64,000 nt of DNA. Origin: Chitiniphilus purpureus. GTDB taxonomy: Bacteria; Pseudomonadota; Gammaproteobacteria; Burkholderiales; Chitinibacteraceae. Position 1 is the stretch's first letter. Each line of letters starts with the position of its first letter. The position numbers were made by a program, and so were the translations under genes. Below, one piece after another: positions 11,301 through 19,066 of this stretch. The DNA is taken from NCBI RefSeq assembly GCF_025642115.1, contig NZ_CP106753.1, positions 2,813,501-2,877,500 on the forward strand, given 5' to 3'. The notes under the pieces are model-generated. The model was not told the DNA's origin. It made no database searches and saw nothing but the letters and a program-made list of their open reading frames with translations.

Positions 11301-14300
11301 ATAGTGGCAGTCTGGCCGGCAGTGAAACTGCCGGCGACGTTGGCAATCGAGAACTGGGTGATCGTCAGCGGGTTGCCGTCGACATCGCTGTCGTTGGCCA
11401 GCAGGCCGTTGGCGGCGCTGACCGCCAACGTGGTGTCCTCGGCGGTGGTGTTGCTGTCCGGCGCAGCAATCGGCGCATCGTTCACCGGGTTGACGGTGAG
11501 GGTGCCGGTCGCATTGCCGGTCGAGACTAGGCCGTTGTTGTCGGTGGCGCTGTACTGGAAGGTGTTGCTGCCGTTCCAGTCCGCGTTCGGCTTGAAGTAG
11601 ATCGTCGCCCCATTGCTGGTCGCGGTGATCACGCTCGCAAGGGTCAGCGGGTTGGCCGCAGCCGCATCGCTGTAGAACGTGCCGTTGGCCGGCAGGCTGG
11701 TCAGCTTGAAGCTCGCCACCGTGCCATCGACGTCGGTGCCGGCCAGGTTGACCGCAATCACCGTGTCTTCGTTGCCACTGGCGGTGACGGCTTGCGCCAC
11801 CGGGGCATCGTTCACCGGCGTCACGTTGAAACTGACCGTGTTCGGCACCGCATCGAACCCACCCGCGCTGTCCTGCACGCTGAAGGTGAAGCTGGCGTAG
11901 CCCACCCCGTTGGCGTTGGCCGCCGGCGTGAACACCAGGTTGCCGAGGTCAGCCACGTTGATCACCTGGTGGGCACTGACCAGCACGCCGTTCAGCGTCA
12001 GGCTGCCGGCGCCCGGCAGGCTGTCGATCCGCACCGCCTGCAAGGTCTGGCCCACATCGCTGTCGCTGAAGCCGAAGTCGCCGGCGCTGAAGCCGTGGCT
12101 GCCGTCTTCCTGCAGCGTGACCGTCTGGTCGGCGCCGGTCGGCGGGGTGTTGGCACCGACGTTGACCGTCAAGGTGCCGGTGGCGCTGCCACCGGCACCG
12201 TCGTCGATCTGGTAGCTGATGCTGACCGGGCCGGTGACGTTGCCGGCCGGCACGAAGTTGAGCGTGCCGTCCGGGTTCAGCGTGACCGTGCCCTTGCTGG
12301 GGTCGACCACGCTGGCGCCGGTCACCGTCAGCGGGTTGCCGTCGACGTCGGTGTCGTTGGCCAGCACGTTGAGGTTGCTGATCGGGGTGTTGATGGCGGT
12401 GCTGGCGACGTCGACGCCCGCCACCGGGCCGTCGTTGGTGCCGCTGATCACCACGCTGATGACGTGGCTGGTGCCGTCGGCGCTCTGCACCGTGAACTGT
12501 TCGGTCCTGGTCTCGCCGGCCTTGAGGTATTGCACGGCGACGTTGTCGACCTGGTAGGTCCAGTGACCGGCAGCATCGATGGTGAGGCCACCCAGGGTGG
12601 CGCCCACCGGGGTGGCGGCGCCAGCGGTGAAGCTGGACTGGCCGGCATCCGGGTCGCTCACCGTGAGCGTACCGGTGTCGCTCAGCTTGCCGGCCGCCGT
12701 GACGCCGAGGTCTTCGGTGACGGCACCTTGGTCGTCACCGCCAATCACGGCCGGGTCGGCCACCGGGGTGATGCCGACGTTGACGGTGACGGTATCCGTG
12801 CCGCCCTTGCTGTCGCTGACCGTGACCGTGAAGCTGTCGCTGCCGTTGTAGTTGGCGTTCGGCGTGTAGGTCCAGCTGCCGTTCGGATTGACCGTGACCG
12901 TGCCGTGCACCGGATCGGTCCCCTTGGTGAAGCTCAGCGGATCGCCATCGACGTCAGTGGCGGTCAGTTGGCCGTTCACCGGGGTGTCTTCATTGGTGGT
13001 GACGGTGAGGTCGTTGCCCAGCGGGTTGCCGTTGCTGTCGCTCAACACCGGCGCGTCGTTCACCGGGTTGACGGTGAGGGTGCCAGTCGCAATGCCCGTC
13101 GACACCAAGCCGTTGTTGTCGGTGGCGCTGTATTGGAAGGTGTTGCTGCCATTCCAGTCCGCGTTCGGCTTGAAGTAGATCGTCGCACCGTTGCTGGTGG
13201 CGGTGATCACGCTCGCCAGGGTCAGCGGGTTGGTCGCAGCCGCATCGCTGTAGAACGTGCCGTTGGCCGGCAGGCTGGTCAGCTTGAAGCTCGCCACGGT
13301 GCCATCGACGTCGGTGCCGGTCAGGTTGACCGCAATCACCGTGTCTTCGTTGCCGCTGGCGGTGACGGCTTGCGGGACCGGGGCGTCGTTCACCGCGTTG
13401 ACCTGCACATTCACCGTCGCCGTGCTGGTGCCACCCTGGCCGTCACTCACCGTGTAGGTGAACGACGCCGGGCCGTTGTAGTTCGCCGCCGGCGTGAACA
13501 CCACATTGCCATTGACCAACGCCACCGTGCCCTGTGTTGCATCCTGCACCGAGACCAGGGTCAGGGAATTGCCATCTGCATCCTGGTCATTGGCCAGCAG
13601 CGCAGCCGCAGTCAACGTCAGCGGTTGGTCCTCGTTGGTGGTCGCCACATCGGCAGCCGCCACCGGCGCATCGTTCACCGCCGTCACCGTGATCGCGATG
13701 GTGTCCACATCGCTCTTCGCCCCACCGGCACCGGTATTGCCGTTGTCGCTGGTCGTCACCGTCAGTTGCGCACCACCGTCGTAGTTGGCCGTCGGCACAA
13801 AGCGCGTGCCCTCCAACACCGCGTTGATCGCACTCACCGAGCCAGTCAGCGTCACCGCGTCGCTGCCGTTGCCCGACAACGTCACCCCGCCACTGTTCGA
13901 ACCCAGATGCAACACCCCGTGGGTCGCCGTCAGCGTCACCGTCATGCTGCGGCTGCCGGCATCGACGTCGCCGATGCGGATGGCGTTGCCATTGGCGCTT
14001 GAGAATACCAGCGCCGTATCCTCGGCCACGCTCTGTGCAGCAGGTACCGTATTCACCGGTGCGTCGTTGACCGCGTTGACCTGCACATTCACCGTCGCCG
14101 TGCTGGTACCACCCTGGCCGTCACTCACCGTGTAGGTGAACGACGCCGGGCCGTTGTAGTTCGCCGCCGGTGTGAACACCACATTGCCGTTGACCAAGGC
14201 CACCGTGCCCTGTGTTGCATCCTGCACCGAGACCAGGGTCAGGGGATTGCCATCTGCATCCTGGTCATTGGCCAGCAGCGCAGCCGCAGTCAACGTCAGC

Positions 14301-17300
14301 GGTTGGTCCTCGTTGGTGGTCGCCACATCGGCAGCCGCCACCGGTGCGTCGTTCACCGCATTCACGGTAAGGGTGCCGGTCGCATTGCCGGTCGACACCA
14401 GGCCGTTGTTGTCGGTGGCGCTGTACTGGAAGGTATTGCTGCCATTCCAGTCCGCGTTCGGCTTGAAGTAGATCGTCGCCCCATTGCTGGTCGCGGTGAT
14501 CACGCTCGCCAAGGTCAGCGGGTTGGTCGCAGCCGCATCGCTGTAGAACGTGCCGTTGGCCGGCAGGCTGGTCAGCTTGAAGCTCGCCACCGTGCCATCG
14601 ACATCGGTGCCGGTCAGGTTGACCGCAATCATCGTGTCTTCGTTGCCGCTGGCGGTGACGGCTTGCGGCACCGGGGCGTCGTTCACCGGCGTCACGTTGA
14701 AACTGACCGTGTTCGGCACCGCATCGAACCCACCCGCGCTGTCCTGCACGCTGAAGGTGAAGCTGGCATAGCCCACCCCATTGGCGTTGGCCGCCGGCGT
14801 GAACACCAGGTTGCCGAGGTCGGCCACGTTGATCACCTGGTGGGCACTGACCGGCACGCCGTTCAGCGTCAGGCTGCCGGCGCCCGGCAGGCTGTCGATC
14901 CGCACCGCCTGCAAGGTCTGACCCACATCGCTGTCGCTGAAGCCGAAGTCGGCAGCGCTGAAGCCGTGGCTGCCGTCTTCCTGTAGCGTGACCGTCTGGT
15001 CGGCGCCGGTCGGCGGGGTGTTGGCACCGACGTTGACCGTCAAGGTGCCGGTGGCGCTGCCACCGGCACCGTCGTCGATCTGGTAGCTGATGCTGACCGG
15101 GCCGGTGACGTTGCCGGCCGGCACGAAGTTGAGCGTGCCGTCCGGGTTCAGCGTGACCGTGCCCTTGCTGGGGTCGACCACGCTGGCGCCGGTCACCGTC
15201 AGCGGGTTGCCGTCGACGTCGGTGTCGTTGGCCAGCACGTTGAGGTTGCTGATCGGGGTGTTGATGGCGGTGCTGGCGACGTCGACGCCCGCCACCGGGC
15301 CGTCGTTGGTGCCGCTGATCACCACGCTGATGACGTGGCTGGTGCCGTCGGCGCTCTGCACCGTGAACTGTTCGGTCCTGGTCTCGCCAGCCTTGAGGTA
15401 TTGCACGGCGACGTTGTCGACCTGGTAGGTCCAGTGACCGGCCGTGTCGATGGTGAGGCCACCCAGGGTGGCGCCCACCGGGGTGGCGGCGCCAGCGGTG
15501 AAGCTGGACTGGCCCGCATCCGGGTCGCTCACCGTGAGCGTACCGGTGTCGCTCAGCTTGCCGGCCGCCGTGACGCCGAGGTCTTCGGTGACGGCACCTT
15601 GGTCGTCACCGCCAATCACGGCCGGGTCGGCCACCGGGGTGATGCCGACGTTGACGGTGACGGTATCCGTGCCGCCCTTGCTGTCGCTCACCGTGACGGT
15701 GAAGCTGTCGCTGCCGTTGTAGTTGGCGTTCGGCGTGTAGGTCCAGCTGCCGTTCGGATTGACCGTGACCGTGCCGTGCACCGGATCGGTCCCCTTGGTG
15801 AAGCTCAGCGGATCGCCATCGACGTCGGTGGCGGTCAGTTGGCCGTTCACCGGGGTGTCTTCATTGGTGGTGACGGTGAGGTCGTTGCCCAGCGGGTTGC
15901 CGTTGCTGTCGTTCAGCACCGGGGCATCGTTCACCGCCGTCACCGTGATCGCGATGGTGTCCACATCGCTCTTCGCCCCACCGGCACCGGTATTGCCGTT
16001 GTCGCTGGTCGTCACCGTCAGTTGCGCACCACCGTCGTAGTTGGCCGTCGGCACAAAGCGCGTGCCCTCCAACACCGCGTTGATCGCACTCACCGAGCCA
16101 GTCAGCGTCACCGTGTCGCTGCCGTTGCCCGACAACGTCACCCCGCCACTGTTCGAACCCAGATGCAACACCCCGTGGGTCGCCGTCAGCGTCACCGTCA
16201 TGCTGCGGCTGCCGGCATCGACGTCGCCGATGCGGATGGCGTTGCCATTGGCGCTTGAGAACACCAGCGCCGTATCCTCGGCCACGCTCTGTGCAGCAGG
16301 TACCGTATTCACCGGTGCGTCGTTGACCGCGTTGACCTGCACATTCACCGTCGCCGTGCTGGTGCCACCCTGGCCGTCACTCACCGTGTAGGTGAACGAC
16401 GCCGGGCCGTTGTAGTTCGCCGCCGGCGTGAACACCACATTGCCGTTGACCAAGGCCACCGTGCCCTGTGTTGCATCCTGCACCGAGACCAGGGTCAGGA
16501 GATTGCCGTCGACGTCCTGATCGTTGCCGAGCAGTGCGGCGGGGCTGAGGGTCAGGGGCTGGTCTTCGTCGGTCGTCACGGCGTCGTTCGCCAACAGCGG
16601 GCCATCGTTGGTGCCGAGCACATCGACGACGATGGTGTGCACCGTGCCGTCCGCGCTTGTCACATTCACCGCACGGGTGACCATTTCACCTGCCTTGAGT
16701 CCCTGCACCACCGCAGCACTGTTGTTGAGCGTGTACTGCCAGCTGCCATCCGCGGCGATCTGCAAGGTGCCATAGTCGCCATCGACCACAGTGCGTGGCT
16801 GGAAGACGGCTTGCCCGGCATCCGCGTCACTGACGACAAGACGTCCGCTGGCAAGCAACGTGCCATCTTCGGTGACGCTACCGCGGTCACCGCCCGGTGT
16901 CGCCGGGGTGATCACCGCGCCGTCGTCCAGCCCCTGGACCTGCACAACGATCTCGGTGGTGCTGCCGTCGGCCAGTTGCACTGTAAAGCGTTCAGTCTCG
17001 CGCTGCCCGCTGACCAGCTCCTGTACCGCCGCATCACCATTGCTCAGCGTGTACTGCCAGTTGCCATCGGCTGCAATCTGCAGCGTGCCGTACCTACCGG
17101 CAAGCGTTTCAGCGACAAAACCGATGCCACCGGTGGCAGTCAGTACGCCAGTGGCGCTCAATGTCACATCTTCCTGTACCGTGCCGCCGCCCGGGCCGGC
17201 GGCTTCATTGGTTCCGCCGACGGTGATCACGATCGCATGGCTGGTGCCATCCACACTCGCCACATTCACGGTACGCGTGACCGTTTCACCGGCCTTGAGC

Positions 17301-18976
17301 CCTTGTACCAATGCAGCATTGTTGTTGAGCGTGTACTGCCAGCTGCCGTCTGCCGTGATCCGCAGTGTGCCGTAGTCACCGTCGACCACCGTGCCTGGCC
17401 GGAACGCTGCCTGGCCTGCATCGGCATCGGTCACCCGCAGCTGCCCCGAGGTGCTCAGGACGAGGTCCTCGGTGACCTGCCCTGTGGCCGTACCGGAAAT
17501 CACGGCAGCGTCATCGGTGCCGCGGATGGTGACCACAACGGCACTGGAAACCCCGTCGGTATTGGTCACGGAGAAGGTTTCGGTGCGGGTTTCACCGGCG
17601 GTAAGCGCCTGGACCGCAGGATTGGCGTTGTCCAGCTGATAGCGCCAGGTACCGTCGCCATCCAGGGTAAAACGGCCGTAGCTGCCGGCGGTACCGCTCT
17701 GGGGGACGAAGGTGGCCGGTGTGGCATCCGGATCACGGATCACCAGCCTGCCCTGGGCAGCCAGCACACTGTCTTCGACGACTTCGCCCCGGTCGGCCCC
17801 CGGGGTGGCCGGGTCGATGCGGCCGGCATCGGCGACAGGCTCGATCCGTACGTTGACCGTGATGCTTTCGACCCCACCCTGCCCGTCACTGACGATCACG
17901 GTGAACGCATCGTCGCCGTTGTAATCCGGGGCTGGCACATAAATGTAGTTCCCACCCGCATCCACGGTGACCGTGCCGTGTGCGGGCTCGCTGCCCTTCA
18001 CGTAGCTCAGGCCGTCGCCGTCGCGATCGGAAGCGGACACAGCGCCACTGACAGCGGTGTCTTCCCGGGTCGTGATCGCCAGATCGTTCCCGGAAGGTGC
18101 ATCATTGACCGGCGTGACCAGCAGCGAGACCACCGCCTCGGTGATGCCACCACGGCCATCGGCCACCAGGACGGTAAATCGGTCAGCCCCGTTGTAGTCG
18201 CCAGCCGGTGTGTAGACATAGCTGCCGTCGGCCGTCAGTGACACCGTGCCATGTTCGGGACCGCCGCCGGCCTTGAGGCTGTACAGCAATGCATCGTTGT
18301 CCGCGTCGCTGGCCGATACCCGTCCGCTGACGCTGCTGTCTTCCTGCAGGACATGGCTGACTGCAGCCACCAGTGGCACTTGGTTGGGCGCGGCTGGGGG
18401 ACCCACATCGACAGGCGGCGTGGCCGGGACCGATGGGGTCTCGTTGCCCGGCAAGGGCACATCGACCGTGGCGGCGTCGGCACCGGCTGTGGGTGCCGTC
18501 TCGGTCACCAGGGGGGTGTCCTCCTCGGCGGACAAGCCGGCAAAACCAAAGGTGCCCGGCCGCAGCTGTTCCACCATGCGCATCAGGCGCACGAACGAGT
18601 GCCCGCTGTTGTCGCCCCCGCCGGTCAGACCGGCCGCAGCGGGCTCCAGCACTTCCGAGAGATCCCCGCCCTGCTCCAGCACCTGGGCAAGCTGCTCGGT
18701 CTGTGCCTCGACCTGGGCGAGTGCGGATTGCACGGGGTCGGCCGGCTCAGTGCCAAGTACGCTCGCGTCGACCAGCACGGTGCGATCCTCGCCCAGCGTG
18801 ATCTGCTCGCCGCCCGGCAATGCGAGCACCAGCCCGCTTTGCGGCGCGGTGACCACGATCTGATCCTGTTCGACCCGGTCGCCCTGTTTGAGCGGGACCA
18901 ACTTGCCGTCGGCATCACGCCGGTAGGCGTCGCCAAGGATGTGGACGATGGTGGCTTGGGCAGGCGCGTTGCTCAT
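2336..18976 (-). CDS. lapA: Giant LapA-type RTX adhesin with retention module and VCBS/cadherin-like repeats
   Basis: 5546 residues in one uninterrupted frame. The N-terminus (1–145) matches the retention module of LapA-family type I adhesins, with AAAG at 113–116 where LapG cleaves (TAAG near 105–108 in Pseudomonas LapA). Next comes a Pro/Thr/Val linker and then about 4500 residues of roughly 100-residue VCBS/cadherin-like domains rich in DVDGD and AVNDAPV motifs, which usually bind calcium. A different, jelly-roll/lectin-like insert lies at about 4690–4880. RTX nonapeptides (GGAGxDxLYGG type, about 5255–5285 and 5340–5402) and a type I secretion tail close the protein. Export by the LapB/LapC pair encoded upstream and control by LapD/LapG are inferred from family and neighbourhood. 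Repeats of up to 1.6 kb are almost identical at DNA level. Confidence 0.95.
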   Translation of the reverse strand: MSNAPAQATIVHILGDAYRRDADGKLVPLKQGDRVEQDQIVVTAPQSGLVLALPGGEQITLGEDRTVLVDASVLGTEPADPVQSALAQVEAQTEQLAQVLEQGGDLSEVLEPAAAGLTGGGDNSGHSFVRLMRMVEQLRPGTFGFAGLSAEEDTPLVTETAPTAGADAATVDVPLPGNETPSVPATPPVDVGPPAAPNQVPLVAAVSHVLQEDSSVSGRVSASDADNDALLYSLKAGGGPEHGTVSLTADGSYVYTPAGDYNGADRFTVLVADGRGGITEAVVSLLVTPVNDAPSGNDLAITTREDTAVSGAVSASDRDGDGLSYVKGSEPAHGTVTVDAGGNYIYVPAPDYNGDDAFTVIVSDGQGGVESITVNVRIEPVADAGRIDPATPGADRGEVVEDSVLAAQGRLVIRDPDATPATFVPQSGTAGSYGRFTLDGDGTWRYQLDNANPAVQALTAGETRTETFSVTNTDGVSSAVVVTIRGTDDAAVISGTATGQVTEDLVLSTSGQLRVTDADAGQAAFRPGTVVDGDYGTLRITADGSWQYTLNNNAALVQGLKAGETVTRTVNVASVDGTSHAIVITVGGTNEAAGPGGGTVQEDVTLSATGVLTATGGIGFVAETLAGRYGTLQIAADGNWQYTLSNGDAAVQELVSGQRETERFTVQLADGSTTEIVVQVQGLDDGAVITPATPGGDRGSVTEDGTLLASGRLVVSDADAGQAVFQPRTVVDGDYGTLQIAADGSWQYTLNNSAAVVQGLKAGEMVTRAVNVTSADGTVHTIVVDVLGTNDGPLLANDAVTTDEDQPLTLSPAALLGNDQDVDGNLLTLVSVQDATQGTVALVNGNVVFTPAANYNGPASFTYTVSDGQGGTSTATVNVQVNAVNDAPVNTVPAAQSVAEDTALVFSSANGNAIRIGDVDAGSRSMTVTLTATHGVLHLGSNSGGVTLSGNGSDTVTLTGSVSAINAVLEGTRFVPTANYDGGAQLTVTTSDNGNTGAGGAKSDVDTIAITVTAVNDAPVLNDSNGNPLGNDLTVTTNEDTPVNGQLTATDVDGDPLSFTKGTDPVHGTVTVNPNGSWTYTPNANYNGSDSFTVTVSDSKGGTDTVTVNVGITPVADPAVIGGDDQGAVTEDLGVTAAGKLSDTGTLTVSDPDAGQSSFTAGAATPVGATLGGLTIDTAGHWTYQVDNVAVQYLKAGETRTEQFTVQSADGTSHVISVVISGTNDGPVAGVDVASTAINTPISNLNVLANDTDVDGNPLTVTGASVVDPSKGTVTLNPDGTLNFVPAGNVTGPVSISYQIDDGAGGSATGTLTVNVGANTPPTGADQTVTLQEDGSHGFSAADFGFSDSDVGQTLQAVRIDSLPGAGSLTLNGVPVSAHQVINVADLGNLVFTPAANANGVGYASFTFSVQDSAGGFDAVPNTVSFNVTPVNDAPVPQAVTASGNEDTMIAVNLTGTDVDGTVASFKLTSLPANGTFYSDAAATNPLTLASVITATSNGATIYFKPNADWNGSNTFQYSATDNNGLVSTGNATGTLTVNAVNDAPVAAADVATTNEDQPLTLTAAALLANDQDADGNPLTLVSVQDATQGTVALVNGNVVFTPAANYNGPASFTYTVSDGQGGTSTATVNVQVNAVNDAPVNTVPAAQSVAEDTALVFSSANGNAIRIGDVDAGSRSMTVTLTATHGVLHLGSNSGGVTLSGNGSDAVTLTGSVSAINAVLEGTRFVPTANYDGGAQLTVTTSDNGNTGAGGAKSDVDTIAITVTAVNDAPVAAADVATTNEDQPLTLTAAALLANDQDADGNSLTLVSVQDATQGTVALVNGNVVFTPAANYNGPASFTYTVSDGQGGTSTATVNVQVNAVNDAPVPQAVTASGNEDTVIAVNLTGTDVDGTVASFKLTSLPANGTFYSDAAATNPLTLASVITATSNGATIYFKPNADWNGSNTFQYSATDNNGLVSTGIATGTLTVNPVNDAPVLSDSNGNPLGNDLTVTTNEDTPVNGQLTATDVDGDPLSFTKGTDPVHGTVTVNPNGSWTYTPNANYNGSDSFTVTVSDSKGGTDTVTVNVGITPVADPAVIGGDDQGAVTEDLGVTAAGKLSDTGTLTVSDPDAGQSSFTAGAATPVGATLGGLTIDAAGHWTYQVDNVAVQYLKAGETRTEQFTVQSADGTSHVISVVISGTNDGPVAGVDVASTAINTPISNLNVLANDTDVDGNPLTVTGASVVDPSKGTVTLNPDGTLNFVPAGNVTGPVSISYQIDDGAGGSATGTLTVNVGANTPPTGADQTVTLQEDGSHGFSAGDFGFSDSDVGQTLQAVRIDSLPGAGSLTLNGVLVSAHQVINVADLGNLVFTPAANANGVGYASFTFSVQDSAGGFDAVPNTVSFNVTPVNDAPVAQAVTASGNEDTVIAVNLAGTDVDGTVASFKLTSLPANGTFYSDAAAANPLTLASVITATSNGATIYFKPNADWNGSNTFQYSATDNNGLVSTGNATGTLTVNPVNDAPIAAPDSNTTAEDTTLAVSAANGLLANDSDVDGNPLTITQFSIANVAGSFTAGQTATIAGVGSLTINGNGSYSFVPVANYNGPVPVATYTVSDGTTTTTSTLTLNVTAVADPTVTAPDTLTVAEDTVASGNVLVNDSDVDTVLTVAGFSVNGVAGSFTAGQTATLAGVGSFTLGSNGDYSFTPVANWNGNVPQVSYTTNTGVSSTLNITVTAVNDAPVLNDSNGNPLGNDLTVTTNEDTPVNGQLTATDVDGDPLSFTKGTDPVHGTVTVNPNGSWTYTPNANYNGSDSFTVTVSDSKGGTDTVTVNVGITPVADPAVIGGDDQGAVTEDLGVTAAGKLSDTGTLTVSDPDAGQSSFTAGAATPVGATLGGLTIDTAGHWTYQVDNVAVQYLKAGETRTEQFTVQSADGTSHVISVVISGTNDDPVAGVDVASTAINTPISNLNVLANDTDVDGNPLTVTGASVVDPSKGTVTLNPDGTLNFVPAGNVTGPVSISYQIDDGAGGSATGTLTVNVGANTPPTGADQTVTLQEDGSHGFSAADFGFSDSDVGQTLQAVRIDSLPGAGSLTLNGVPVSAHQVINVADLGNLVFTPAANANGVGYASFTFSVQDSAGVFDAVPNTVSFNVTPVNDAPVAVPESNTTAEDTPLTVSAANGLLANDSDIDGNPLTITQFSIANVAGSFTAGQTATIAGVGSLTINGNGSYSFVPVANYNGPVPVATYTVSDGITTTTSTLTLNVTAVNDAPVSQAISATGNEDTVIAVNLTGTDVDGTVASFKLTSLPANGTFYSDIAATNPLTLASVITATSNGATIYFKPNADWSGSNTFQYSATDNNGLVSTGNASGTLTVNAVNDAPVPQAVTASGNEDTVIAVNLTGTDVDGTVASFKLTSLPANGTFYSDAAATNPLTLASVITATSNGVTIYFKPNADWNGSNTFQYSATDNNGLVSTGNATGTLTVNAVNDAPVAAADVATTNEDQPLTLTAAALLANDQDADGNPLTLASVQDATQGTVALVNGNVVFTPAANYNGPASFTYTVSDGQGGTSTATVTVQVNAVNDAPVNTVPAAQSVAEDTALVFSSANGNAIRIGDVDAGSRSMTVTLTATHGVLHLGSNSGGVTLSGNGSDAVTLTGSVSAINAVLEGTRFVPTANYDGGAQLTVTTSDNGNTGAGGAKSDVDTIAITVTAVNDAPVAAADVATTNEDQPLTLTAAALLANDQDADGNSLTLVSVQDATQGTVALVNGNVVFTPAANYNGPASFTYTVSDGQGGTSTATVNVQVNAVNDAPVAQAVTASGNEDTVIAVNLTGTDVDGTVASFKLTSLPANGTFYSDAAATNPLTLASVITATSNGATIYFKPNADWNGSNTFQYSATDNNGLVSTGIATGTLTVNALNDAPVAQAVTASGNEDTVIAVNLTGTDVDGTVASFKLTSLPANGTFYSDAAATNPLTLASVITATNNGATIYFKPNADWNGSNTFQYSATDNNGLVSTGSATGTLTVNPVNDAPIAAPDSNTTAEDTTLAVSAANGLLANDSDVDGNPLTITQFSIANVAGSFTAGQTATIAGVGSLTINGNGSYSFVPVANYNGPVPVATYTVSDGTTTTTSTLTLNVTAVADPTVTAPDTLTVAEDSGTSTGNVLSNDSDADGPLSVSQFVVSGTTYTIAAGGSATATLAGVGTLVMNSNGSYSFTPATNYNGAVPVVTYTATDGSSSANNTLRISVTAVDDPSVLAPDTKTVAEDTVASGNVLVNDSDVDTVLTVAGFSVNGVAGSFTAGQTATLAGVGSFTLGSNGDYSFTPVANWNGNVPQVSYTTNTGVSSTLNITVTAVNDVPITAPDSNTTAEDTPLTVSAANGLLANDSDIDGNPLTITQFSIANVAGSFTAGQTATIAGVGSLTINGNGSYSFVPVANYNGPVPVATYTVSDGITTTTSTLTLNVTAVNDAPVSQAISATGNEDTVIAVNLTGTDVDGTVASFKLTSLPANGTFYSDIAATNPLTLASVITATSNGATIYFKPNADWSGSNTFQYSATDNNGLVSTGNATGTLTVNPVNDAPTTTGGSVTGTEDTPLVLSWSQFNAGDIDTPVSGLSVKMIGLPTDGTLQYNNGNGWVSITANQLVSKTDIDAGKLRFVPDTHESGSNAYSTAGTGDQKADYAKFTYQISDGSVTSSTATMTVDIAPTADRPTLTLNVPAAQTAFNTTWESVINSDGTSEGVNATTLEGWTLVTAPDSFSGGLNRFEVWTSGDQITNQAGSLITGVGASGGNGNWLELNNASSNSLPQTLGIERSVSTAVGQVYTLSFDYAGRSGYSTAYTQIAILVDGVKVATYSSTSPQGGLNWEELKYSFAGDGNAHTIRIITDATSFDSAGRGAMIDDIKVESSSGLVAGNTSGGKTEVTLANYVSGQLVDTDGSESLTYRFTGLPTGAVITTSGNLTGYPINNGGITLSAAELASAKLVLPSSYTSGTLNIGVSSIATEGANASTDSTSGTLTLNVMATGLSRTTVTDTGSPVAVADSYTTPEDQSLTFNPLSNDTLRDGARIAGFTQPANGSLTLNANGTLTYNPPANYSGTTTFSYTLVDGNGQSSTATVTLNVTPVNDAPVVDSHSITSREGVPTALAIAAPTDAEGDRLTVTITGLPTQGTVMTEGGTVVQNGQVISISQLQNLLYVSPANITATTSVGSLSYRVNDGTTNSNGAIAITVTDNPNVITGHDGVGTYYVDGAESGAGNTFSVASAAYNAGNGQPAGGYDLRTVTTSGNEQVIFTGGSNDHVEAGAGNDAIFMGETQSNDNSVALTTQAEMFTGTRNMFMTTAESNLLNSSDKLVQGVVNQMQPVSDLANAGSGDDVVYGQGGTDALYGGAGSDKLYGGDGGDALRGGAGHDLVVGGASNDLLRGDLGDDVFKWTLGDQSAMAGAVNAGSSNGLYLQSNTRIVAGATDLIVDFNASTTSGNNDKLDLRDLLQNESHTGTNVGNLGNYLHFETINNTAGGKSTIVHISHDGDFSGGYNNGTAEDQTIVLHGVDLGATGNNDAAVIQDLLNKGKLITD
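7299..8918 (-). repeat. Long intragenic repeat C-B-C, copy 1
   Basis: About 1620 bases. It consists of a GNEDTVIAVNL unit of about 330 bases, a TTNEDQPLTL–AAQSVAEDTALVF–TTNEDQPLTL block of about 965 bases, and another GNEDTVIAVNL unit. The same arrangement recurs at about 13062–14681. The 330-base unit on its own occurs eight times in the gene (near 5330, 6970, 7300, 8590, 8920, 11480, 13060 and 14350). Confidence 0.8.
9585..10823 (-). repeat. Long intragenic repeat A, copy 1
   Basis: A segment of 1239 bases (413 codons) inside the adhesin gene. It recurs with only scattered substitutions at 11811–13049 and 14682–15920. It encodes a block running from NDSNGNPLGND through VGITPVADPAV and GADQTVTLQEDG to NVTPVNDAPV. 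All three copies have the same length and phase. Confidence 0.88.
11811..13049 (-). repeat. Long intragenic repeat A, copy 2
   Basis: Second copy of the 1239-base block. Small differences from copy 1 include GVLVSAH for GVPVSAH and SAGDFGF for SAADFGF in the product. Confidence 0.88.
13062..14681 (-). repeat. Long intragenic repeat C-B-C, copy 2
   Basis: Second copy of the 1.62-kb block, in the same phase. A third, partial copy of its central part lies at about 15925–16500. Confidence 0.8.
14682..15920 (-). repeat. Long intragenic repeat A, copy 3
   Basis: Third copy of the 1239-base block, nearly identical to copy 1. It lies directly beside the second copy of the 1.6-kb block ending at 14681. 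Confidence 0.88.
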
Positions 18977-19024
18977 GGCGGTATCCGGTTGAAACCCGAT
19001 CGGGATTGGACCGCAGCATGACGG

Positions 19025-19052
19025 TGTATATCAGCAAAATCTATTGTACCAA
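19025..19052 (-). promoter_or_regulatory. Candidate promoter of the adhesin gene
   Basis: On the minus strand TTGGTA (19052–19047) and TATACA (19030–19025) are separated by 16 bases. They lie about 50 bases upstream of the adhesin start, inside the gap between the regulator gene and lapA. This would let lapA be transcribed apart from the exporter operon. It is a match by eye to sigma-70 consensus; no start-site data are available. Confidence 0.5.
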
Positions 19053-19058
19053 GGTACA
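19045..19058. promoter_or_regulatory. Palindromic operator candidate over the adhesin promoter
   Basis: TGTACC-AA-GGTACA is a perfect 6-2-6 palindrome that overlaps the candidate -35 box of lapA. The LuxR-type regulator encoded immediately upstream is the obvious candidate ligand, but this is inference. Confidence 0.45.
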
Positions 19059-19066
19059 GGTCGCGC

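Noticed and set aside
4418..14002. Very long open frames on the plus strand (up to 1273 codons) opposite the adhesin gene
   Set aside because: They are antisense shadows of GC-rich repeats. Their products are Arg/His/Val-rich low-complexity strings with no domain, and they repeat only because the adhesin repeats.
5320..16560. Regularly repeated DNA that might suggest a CRISPR array or satellite
   Set aside because: Units are 330–1600 bases, in frame, and encode VCBS-type domains; there are no short direct repeats with unique spacers and no cas genes.
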